DNA of 36,178 nucleotides from Clostridiaceae bacterium (GTDB taxonomy: Bacteria > Bacillota > Clostridia > Oscillospirales > Acutalibacteraceae), in contig CAJGCX010000004.1 of NCBI GenBank assembly GCA_904501895.1, positions 1 to 36,178 on the forward strand. Reading direction: 5' to 3'. Positions within the stretch are counted from its first letter, which is position 1, and each line of letters starts with the position of its first letter. A program made the position numbers and the translations under genes. Of the stretch, positions 26,450 through 32,513 are shown piece after piece. A model generated the notes under the pieces. It searched no databases. It was not told where the DNA came from and worked only from the letters and a program-made list of their open reading frames with translations.

Positions 26450-26509
26450 AATAAATGCATCCTTTCAAGTGTGTATTTTATGGTGTTACCCATATTTTTT
26501 AATATGTGA

Positions 26510-27199
26510 TTAATTTATAATATCCCGTGAAACATTTTTTAAATGCTCAAGGACAATATTACCAAGTTTCTTTTCTATAACATCAAGTGCCTCTTTAATC
26601 CGTGGTGGTCTTGATGTTATATTATGGCTGTCAGACCCTAATACATGAATAATGTTATCCCTTAAATATTTACATGCTTTTCTTTTTGTGAAAAGTTGAA
26701 TAAAATGAGAGGCATTTGACTGCATTATAACATCATTTCTTAAAAGGTAATCTACAACCTGCCAATCCTGTAAAAATAAACATCGTTCAATGTGGGCTAA
26801 CATAATCTGAAGGTTACCCATAGAAACAAGTCTATAGAGCTCATTGATTACGCCCTGAGTCCACCTTACATTTGGCATTTCAAGAAGAAGAATGTTAGTG
26901 CCCTCAATACAAAGCTTCTTTAAATCTGTCAAGCTACTTATTCCGTCATAATATTCCACCTCAGCACCTAATTTTATATCAGGCAGATTATCGTGGAGAT
27001 TTTCCGATAACTCTTCGTATGACTTTTTTCGTCTTTGCAGAAAACTTTCTACAGTTTCGTTATTAGCAATAAAATGCGGTGTTGCAACGACTGAATTCAC
27101 ACCCTGATGTGACAGCATTTCTAAAATTTTAATACTTTCCTCAACGCTCTGACTACCATCGTCTATACCGGGCAGACAGTGACAATGAAAATCAACCAT
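26510..27199 (-). CDS. cpsB: CpsB/CapC-type tyrosine-protein phosphatase (PHP family)
   Basis: A 229-residue metal-dependent phosphatase. The PHP signature starts at once, MVDFHCHCLPGIDDG (H5, H7), followed by VVATPHFIANNE, LGAEVEYYDG, LLEMPN, MLAHIERC and LGSDSHNITSRPP, which together supply the usual three-metal site. The family removes phosphate from the tyrosine cluster of the CpsD-type kinase and so adjusts polymer length and output. The start codon directly abuts the stop of the kinase gene (no gap), fitting a fixed kinase/phosphatase ratio. Confidence 0.95.
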   Translation of the reverse strand: MVDFHCHCLPGIDDGSQSVEESIKILEMLSHQGVNSVVATPHFIANNETVESFLQRRKKSYEELSENLHDNLPDIKLGAEVEYYDGISSLTDLKKLCIEGTNILLLEMPNVRWTQGVINELYRLVSMGNLQIMLAHIERCLFLQDWQVVDYLLRNDVIMQSNASHFIQLFTKRKACKYLRDNIIHVLGSDSHNITSRPPRIKEALDVIEKKLGNIVLEHLKNVSRDIIN

Positions 27200-27967
27200 T
27201 TATTTTCCCTCATCACTCTTTTGCTGATATTCGTGCGAAGCATAATATTTGTAATAACGCTTGTATTTATAATTACGATAGTATGATTTGCCATTATTTA
27301 CACCGTTCATTACAAGGCCTAAAACATTGACATTAGAAAGCTTTAACTGACGCTTACAATTTTCAAATTCATCCTTTTCAGTGTAATTCTGTCTTACAAC
27401 AAGAATCATGCCTGTAAGATATTTTGAAATAGCAACAGCATCGGAAACGATATTTACAGGTGGCAAGTCGATAATAATGCAATCAAAATATTCCGAAAGC
27501 ATTTTAAGGAGCTTTTCCATTTTTTTAGATGCCAAAAGCTCTGATGGATTTGGAGGAATTGGTCCGCAAGGAACAACATACCACTTATCATTTACTATTG
27601 TTTTATATTGCTCAATCATAATCTTATTACTGTCCAAAAGGAAGTTAGTAAGACCTGTTGAACCATCGATATTCATCTTTTTTGCAACTGACGGAAGACG
27701 AAGGTCACCGTCTATGAGCAAGACCTTTTTACCACTCTCAGCATAAACATACGCTAAATTGATAGCAGTTGTACTCTTACCCTCACCACGAACAGAGCTT
27801 GTTACACCGATAATAGGGCATTTAACATCCTCAGGTAATGTGAATGAAATATTTGTTCTGAGAAGCTTATACTGTTCTGTTGCATTGAATTTAAGGTTTC
27901 TGTGAAGAGTCTTTCTAAGATTTCTTTCAATTGGAAGGTTCTGTGAGTTTTTATTTAATATACTCAT
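27200..27967 (-). CDS. cpsD: CpsD/CapB-type bacterial tyrosine kinase
   Basis: A 255-residue BY-kinase. Walker A is SSVRGEGKST (residues 57-66, K64); Walker A' is VLLIDGDLRLPS; Walker B is CIIIDLPPVN. The C-terminus has a tyrosine cluster with nine tyrosines in about 20 residues (YYRNYKYKRYYKYY and ASHEY), the autophosphorylation site. It has no membrane segment of its own and needs the CpsC-like partner encoded just upstream, whose gene it overlaps by 4 bp. Phosphorylation of the tail governs the oligomeric state of the complex and polymerisation. Confidence 0.96.
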   Translation of the reverse strand: MSILNKNSQNLPIERNLRKTLHRNLKFNATEQYKLLRTNISFTLPEDVKCPIIGVTSSVRGEGKSTTAINLAYVYAESGKKVLLIDGDLRLPSVAKKMNIDGSTGLTNFLLDSNKIMIEQYKTIVNDKWYVVPCGPIPPNPSELLASKKMEKLLKMLSEYFDCIIIDLPPVNIVSDAVAISKYLTGMILVVRQNYTEKDEFENCKRQLKLSNVNVLGLVMNGVNNGKSYYRNYKYKRYYKYYASHEYQQKSDEGK

Positions 27968-28749
27968 TTGTCATTCTCCTTTCCAATTTTCTTAGCTGAG
28001 CTGTAGCCGTATTTTTTATAACCGTATTTGCCAACACCATCATCATATAAATCAGGAACCTTAGCGAGAATCGGATAATCACCTGCTTTAAGGAGATAAT
28101 CTTCATCGTGAATTGTTTTATCGCTGAGTGCAATAAGAACAATAACGATAGTAGCCAACATAAATCCGATTACAAATCCGATTGCGGTGTACATTGTTAT
28201 ACTTGGTGAAATCTTGTGGACATCCGGAGTCGCATAACCAACAACCTCCATAGATGTACCCTTGATTATTTCTGCAATTCTAATCTGAAGCACATCTGCA
28301 ATACAGTTTGCAATCTTTGCAGCCTCGTAAGGGTCCTTTGAGGTAATCTCAACCTTCATAACCTCAGTATCGTCAACAGAATAAGCATCAATCATATCGT
28401 AAAGCTCGTCATGAGTATATGGTAATTCTGCTTTTTCAATAACCTTTTCAAGAGTTGTTTGGTCCTTCAGAATAACAATATATGTTCTTACAAGGCTCTG
28501 TGCAGCACTGATTTCTGATGAGCTGATTGAAAGACTTGCACTACCAAGTGAAAGTGAGCTGTTATTAACATAAAGTCGCACACTTGATGAATACAATGGC
28601 TCAATAAAAAACGCAGCCATTGAAAAGCCTATTGATGCAGTAAGAACTCCTGCAAGAATAATTGCCCAAGCCTTTTGAAATATTGCTTTTGCAATATGGG
28701 CAAGGTCAATTACATAATAATCCTTGAAATTTCTATTTGATGTTTCCAT
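27964..28749 (-). CDS. cpsC: CpsC/Wzz-type chain-length determinant and kinase activator
   Basis: A 261-residue polysaccharide co-polymerase. Two membrane helices (about residues 31-52 and 182-206) enclose an exported domain with SSSVRLYVNN and coiled regions. The second helix is preceded by a VHKISPSITMYTAIGF proline motif typical of Wzz domains. The cytoplasmic tail, ending YGYKKYGYSSAKKIG, is where members of this group contact and activate the separate kinase. It is the first gene of the operon. The start ATG has AGGAGAG 9 nt before it, and the leader from the promoter is about 100 nt. Confidence 0.94.
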   Translation of the reverse strand: METSNRNFKDYYVIDLAHIAKAIFQKAWAIILAGVLTASIGFSMAAFFIEPLYSSSVRLYVNNSSLSLGSASLSISSSEISAAQSLVRTYIVILKDQTTLEKVIEKAELPYTHDELYDMIDAYSVDDTEVMKVEITSKDPYEAAKIANCIADVLQIRIAEIIKGTSMEVVGYATPDVHKISPSITMYTAIGFVIGFMLATIVIVLIALSDKTIHDEDYLLKAGDYPILAKVPDLYDDGVGKYGYKKYGYSSAKKIGKENDK

Positions 28750-28859
28750 TAACTATATCTCTCCTGTTTTTGCTTGAAAAATATATGAAATTGCACTCTT
28801 GAAACAGTCGTAAATTTAAAAAAGGTTACAAAAAGGCACAATAAAAGATTTTGTTAATA

Positions 28860-28888
28860 ATTTTATCACAAAATATTTTTCGTGTCAA
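28860..28888 (-). promoter_or_regulatory. Main promoter of the exopolysaccharide operon
   Basis: On the minus strand TTGACA (28888-28883), a 17-bp spacer and TAAAAT (28865-28860). The leader to the first ATG is about 100 nt. An imperfect palindrome CACAAAA-TATT-TTTCGTG (28867-28884) fills the spacer and may be a regulator site. I see no riboswitch-like or strong attenuator fold in the leader. Confidence 0.8.
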
Positions 28889-28976
28889 ATATAATACAAT
28901 AAAAGTTAACCACATATTGCACAAATTTCGTTCACTTTTATTAGTTATAATAATAAAATCGATAAATTGGAGGTTA

Positions 28977-29132
28977 TCGGGGAGTTGCCTTCCCCTTGAG
29001 GGGAAGTTGTCACCGTAGGTGACGGATGAGGTGGAAATGTTGTTCCCCTTGAAAAATAACGGTTGCTAACGCAACCTACACCTCATCAGTCTGCTTCGCA
29101 GACAGCTTCTCCTCAAGGAGAAGCCTCCCCGA
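28977..29132. repeat. Composite palindromic element: two inverted, diverged copies of a hairpin-rich unit (MITE/REP-like)
   Basis: The 156-bp element begins TCGGGGAG (28977) and ends CTCCCCGA (29132). The left copy (28977-29033) and right copy (29079-29132, reversed) share the order: TCGGGGAG, CTTGAG-centred hairpin, second hairpin, GATGAGGTG. Hairpins are at 28990-29005, 29009-29023, 29061-29076 (GGTTGC/GCAACC, centre), 29089-29103 and 29106-29123. The two CTTGAG hairpins differ by paired changes that keep the stem, and the second hairpins have different sequences but equal stems. It has no open frame. Similar CCCCTTGAGGGG/GATGAGG elements are scattered in Faecalibacterium/Ruminococcus-type genomes, as I recall them. 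Confidence 0.85.
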
Positions 29133-29153
29133 CAAATTATAATTTTACTGCAC

Positions 29154-29188
29154 AAAAAAATCTCCACCGATTGGAGTCGATGGAGATT
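29154..29188 (-). terminator. Rho-independent terminator after the lipase-like gene
   Basis: AATCTCCA (29159-29166) pairs with TGGAGATT (29181-29188), continuing after one mismatch with CGA/TCG. A run of seven T follows on the minus strand. The hairpin starts 8 bp after the stop codon. Confidence 0.9.
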
Positions 29189-29196
29189 ATATTTTA

Positions 29197-31137
29197 TTAA
29201 ATAATTGGGAGACGGAAGTCTGCGAAGCCCTTTGCACCGAAGATGAGATAAATCACATCGTTAAGACCCTTGAGCACAACATTAAGTGCTGTATCAATAA
29301 ACTCAGGCTCTGCTTCAGGCTCATATACACCAATTTCAACAAGCATATCGTAAACCTTATCTAACACTGCATTGTCTTTTTCAACATCATTCACAGTGCA
29401 TTTTGTCATTTCCTCTGCTTCCTTGAGGACTGCTTCCTGCTCCGGAGTAAGCACATAACCTGTTTCCTCACAGTATCTTTCAAGGTCTTCCTTATACCAC
29501 TTAAGAGGCTTTAAGTTTCTTGCACCATTGAACTGTGGGTAATAATACTCACCGTCAGGGTCACTACAGCTATCAACTGTTGTTACATCACCTGTTGCAA
29601 GGTTAAGTGCCAATGAAAGTGCTGTGTTGTTGTATTCAAGCTCGTGCTTCTGCTCATAGAAGTACCATGTTGTATCCTTGTAAAGACAAGTTGAAATATC
29701 AATTGAACCGTCAGGCGAAAGCTCTCTGCCCTCTGTATCCTCAAACTTTGTTCCACATGTTACATAAGATGTACCAGGAGCAGTTGAGTCAATGTTGATA
29801 ATTTCGTCAGAGTTTGTGATTGGAGCACTCTTTAAGAATCCGAAGAAGCTGTAGTCAGCTGTACAAGCACCAAATGGAAGACCATAACCTGCGATAAATG
29901 AGAATGTTACACCCTCAGCCTGAAGATTTGCAATATTAGTGTGAAGTCTTGACTTTGATGCATAGAAATCCTCTACCTCTTTTTTAACAACTGGTGATTT
30001 AATGAAATCAGTTGCCATAACCTCGTCAACTCTTGCAAGAGGTACCATATTTGTAAGTGATGGAGTTGTTCCGAAAATTTCTGTTGAAAGGCCACGTAAT
30101 GCCATATCAATAAAGTCACGGAGAACCTGCTTTGGCGCTACACGAAGTGCGACATTTATAAGGTATCCCCAAGGCTCACCGATAAGGTCTCCGATGATAC
30201 CGTTATAGAAAAGTTCTGCTGACATTGGCTCACAATAGCTCTGTGTAAGCATATCTGCAATAATTTCTGAACCGTCCCAAGCACCAACAATACCGACAAC
30301 TCTCTTAAGGTGATTTTCTGCCTTTGTTGGATATGCGTCAATATACGCAGTTGTGACAGAAGCGCCCATACTCATAGGAACGAGGATAATATCTTTTGCG
30401 CCTACCTTATTATTTGCAAGAATTGTTTCAACGAAATCGTGAAGACCCTCTACATTTTTAGTTGTGTATGAGAAAGCATTATAGTTGAAAACATAGAGAT
30501 AATCCTCGTAATTTTCACCAAACTTTTCCTTTGCAATATCCTCACAAGGGATTGAAGAGAAGAAGCGCTCTCTTGCTTCGCTTCTCATTTCACCGTCTTC
30601 ACCCATTGCCCATGGGAATTCTGAAACAGGCATTGCATAACGAGGAGTTACAACTCTTGGATTAGAATTACCGTTTTCATCAACAATGTTGAATTTAAAA
30701 AGGTTACGGAGAACTGTATTAACATCCTCCTGTTTCATTGAGAATTTACCTGTAACAGAAGATGAAACAAGTGCAGTAACAACCTTTACAAGTGCACCGA
30801 TAATTTCAGGGTCTGAAAAAGCTTCGCCCATATCGTTGAAAAGATTCCAACGAGTCTGATATTTACCCTCAGCAATAAGTGGAGCGTAGTTTTCGTAATC
30901 CTGAAGAGTACCCTTTGGGAATGCATCCTCTTCTGTGTAGCTTTCATCGAAAAGATAAGAATAACTCTGTCCGATACCTGTTACAAAAACGATAAGAGAG
31001 TTTTCACCATCTGCGAAAACACTTTCCATGTCGCCTGTAGCAACAGTTACCTGTACTTTTTCACCTGCATATGTAGGAATTATTGCAACAGACATAACTG
31101 TAACAATTGCAAGAAAAACAGCGATAATTTTTTTCAT
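29197..31137 (-). CDS. Exported alpha/beta-hydrolase (lipase-like)
   Basis: A 646-residue protein with a signal peptide (MKKIIAVFLAIVTVMSVAI, cleavage near TYA at about residue 24). The opening strand and oxyanion-type loop are in LIVFVTGIGQSYSYLFD. After an insertion of about 180 residues the nucleophile elbow is IILVPMSMGASVTTAYID, with S256 in a degenerate M-S-M-G context instead of GxSxG, followed by RVVGIVGAWDGS. This order matches LCAT/PGAP1-like lipases and related esterases. The C-terminal 200 residues contain a beta-rich part with GDVTTVDSCSDPDGEYYYP and a last hydrophobic segment. It has its own promoter and terminator. Substrate unknown; lipid ester or acylated glycan is possible. 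Confidence 0.75.
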   Translation of the reverse strand: MKKIIAVFLAIVTVMSVAIIPTYAGEKVQVTVATGDMESVFADGENSLIVFVTGIGQSYSYLFDESYTEEDAFPKGTLQDYENYAPLIAEGKYQTRWNLFNDMGEAFSDPEIIGALVKVVTALVSSSVTGKFSMKQEDVNTVLRNLFKFNIVDENGNSNPRVVTPRYAMPVSEFPWAMGEDGEMRSEARERFFSSIPCEDIAKEKFGENYEDYLYVFNYNAFSYTTKNVEGLHDFVETILANNKVGAKDIILVPMSMGASVTTAYIDAYPTKAENHLKRVVGIVGAWDGSEIIADMLTQSYCEPMSAELFYNGIIGDLIGEPWGYLINVALRVAPKQVLRDFIDMALRGLSTEIFGTTPSLTNMVPLARVDEVMATDFIKSPVVKKEVEDFYASKSRLHTNIANLQAEGVTFSFIAGYGLPFGACTADYSFFGFLKSAPITNSDEIINIDSTAPGTSYVTCGTKFEDTEGRELSPDGSIDISTCLYKDTTWYFYEQKHELEYNNTALSLALNLATGDVTTVDSCSDPDGEYYYPQFNGARNLKPLKWYKEDLERYCEETGYVLTPEQEAVLKEAEEMTKCTVNDVEKDNAVLDKVYDMLVEIGVYEPEAEPEFIDTALNVVLKGLNDVIYLIFGAKGFADFRLPII

Positions 31138-31168
31138 TTTTTCAATCCCCTTTCAGATTTCTGAATAT

Positions 31169-31197
31169 ATAGTATCACTTATTATTTTTCATTTCAA
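31169..31197 (-). promoter_or_regulatory. Promoter of the lipase-like gene
   Basis: Minus strand TTGAAA (31197-31192), a 17-bp spacer and TACTAT (31174-31169). A small palindrome TTCAGA-TT-TCTGAA (31152-31165) lies between the -10 box and the ribosome binding site (AAAGGGG) and could be an operator. Confidence 0.65.
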
Positions 31198-31205
31198 TAT
31201 AAATT

Positions 31206-32402
31206 CTACATTTTAATATCTGCAACCAAATAAATTATATCTGTAAGCTGAAGATAGAATTTAAAGAATGCCATTCCGAAAATACCGAGAACTGCATCAC
31301 CCTTTGTAACATCACCATATTCAGTAAGATGTTCACCGTCACCGAGAACATATTCAGAAACAGTAAGCATTTCTGACTCATAAACAGTTGTGTCATTTTC
31401 GTTGATTGTAAGCATACGGATACCTCTTGTAGTAGGGTCAGCGTATGAACCAAAAGCACAGCTTGGAGTATTTACAATATCAACACCATCTTTTTCAACT
31501 GTAAATGAATTGAAATGGTCGTGACCTGAGAAAACAGCAACAACGTCACCTGTTTCTACAAAAGCATCAAACTGTCCGTAATTGTAATAGCCAGGACATG
31601 GTGCTTCAAGAAGGAAACCGTCCTTAATATTGAATACAAATGGTAAATATGTATATGACTGGCCGTCATAATTTCGTGTTGCTTCACCTACTGCAAAAGG
31701 ACATTCATAGAACATCAATTCATTGATTTCCTGAACGATAATATGCTGGAAAGCCATAGCATTTACAGTTTTTCCACCGTTGGCTGCTTTAATTTCTGCT
31801 GATGTGTTTTTATACCACTCAATCTGGTCAGGATTAACACAATCATAACCGAGCCATGTTCCGTCTTCATCACGTACATAAGAATTTGAATCAAACATAT
31901 AAAGATTATAAGCAATCCTTTTACCATCAGAGCTTTTTACTGTAAGATTATGAGTACCTACACCTGTAAGAGAAGGCACAGCATCATAAGCCAAACAATA
32001 CTTTCCACCATAAAGCTTATACATTCTGAAAAGCTCTTCACGGGAAACTTCCTGTTCATCGTCGTGATTACCGAAAACAAAAGTGAAATATGTTTTGCTT
32101 TCAACGAAGATGTCGCAAAGCTCTTTGATTGCTTCAGCCTTAACCTCCTTAATGGCAGTTGAGTTATCTCCACCAAGGACTACCAAATCAGGACTATGAA
32201 GCTTAATCATATCCTTAATATATTCTTTTGTTGTAATATTCATTGGATAATCATCCTGAATATCACAGATATTAAAAATCTTAAATTCTCCATTTTCATC
32301 AAATTTAAGCACACTGTTATCTCCCGGAATTGCTGCAAAAGCAAAAACAGCGTGAGAGAAAATAAGAACAATGCTTAAAAGAATTGAAACAACCTTTTTC
32401 AT
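31206..32402 (-). CDS. Exported calcineurin-like metallophosphoesterase
   Basis: About 398 residues from the ATG at 32402, which is preceded by an AGGAGG site and opens a proper signal peptide (MKKVVSILLSIVLIFSHAVF). An upstream in-frame start 20 codons earlier lies before the promoter's -10 and is rejected. The family's metal motifs occur in order: FNICDIQDDY, VVLGGDNS, FVFGNHDDE, MAFQHIIV and AVFSGHDHFNSF (GDxx, GNHD, H, GHxH). They form a two-metal site for phosphomonoester or phosphodiester hydrolysis outside the cell. A hydrophobic C-terminal end (FFKFYLQLTDIIYLV) may bind the membrane. It lies between the lipase-like and the Big_2 protein genes, each with its own promoter. Confidence 0.9.
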   Translation of the reverse strand: MKKVVSILLSIVLIFSHAVFAFAAIPGDNSVLKFDENGEFKIFNICDIQDDYPMNITTKEYIKDMIKLHSPDLVVLGGDNSTAIKEVKAEAIKELCDIFVESKTYFTFVFGNHDDEQEVSREELFRMYKLYGGKYCLAYDAVPSLTGVGTHNLTVKSSDGKRIAYNLYMFDSNSYVRDEDGTWLGYDCVNPDQIEWYKNTSAEIKAANGGKTVNAMAFQHIIVQEINELMFYECPFAVGEATRNYDGQSYTYLPFVFNIKDGFLLEAPCPGYYNYGQFDAFVETGDVVAVFSGHDHFNSFTVEKDGVDIVNTPSCAFGSYADPTTRGIRMLTINENDTTVYESEMLTVSEYVLGDGEHLTEYGDVTKGDAVLGIFGMAFFKFYLQLTDIIYLVADIKM

Positions 32403-32430
32403 AATGAACCTCCTGACAATAGATACTGCA

Positions 32431-32459
32431 ATTTTACTACCAAAAAAAGTAAGAGTCAA
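32431..32459 (-). promoter_or_regulatory. Promoter of the metallophosphoesterase gene, embedded in the upstream terminator
   Basis: Minus strand TTGACT (32459-32454), a 17-bp spacer and TAAAAT (32436-32431). The -35 hexamer is part of the 3' arm of the preceding terminator hairpin, and the terminator's T-run forms the spacer. Confidence 0.7.
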
Positions 32460-32482
32460 CACCCTTTTACAGGCGTTGACTC
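32442..32482 (-). terminator. Rho-independent terminator after the Big_2 protein gene
   Basis: GAGTCAAC (32453-32460) pairs with GTTGACTC (32475-32482). The 14-nt loop can add a few GC pairs. On the minus strand TTACTTTTTTT follows. It lies about 30 bp after the stop codon. Confidence 0.8.
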
Positions 32483-32513
32483 CCTTTTTAATAAAACAAT
32501 TATTGTTTAATAA

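Larger units (their letters stand above)
28750..29196. other. Intergenic region between the exopolysaccharide operon and the lipase-like gene
   Basis: These 447 bases hold no gene I can support. Going up from the operon they contain its leader and promoter (28860-28888), an AT-rich stretch (about 28889-28970) with no assigned function, the composite palindromic element (28977-29132) and the terminator of the lipase-like gene (29154-29188). Confidence 0.8.

Noticed and set aside
26450..26509. A promoter or terminator in the 60-bp gap before the 232-residue protein
   Set aside because: Only a weak 6-bp AT hairpin and no convincing -35/-10 pair are present.
28750..28859. A riboswitch or attenuator in the operon leader
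   Set aside because: The leader is very AT-rich and I could find no stable alternative stems or known aptamer core.
28977..29132. CRISPR array or a simple terminator in the palindromic region
   Set aside because: There are no regularly spaced identical repeats or spacers, and the hairpins have no T-run; the layout is two inverted copies of a composite unit.
32403..32462. An upstream start extending the metallophosphoesterase by 20 residues
   Set aside because: The extension precedes the signal peptide, overlaps the -10/-35 promoter boxes and has no ribosome binding site, whereas the ATG at 32402 has AGGAGG.
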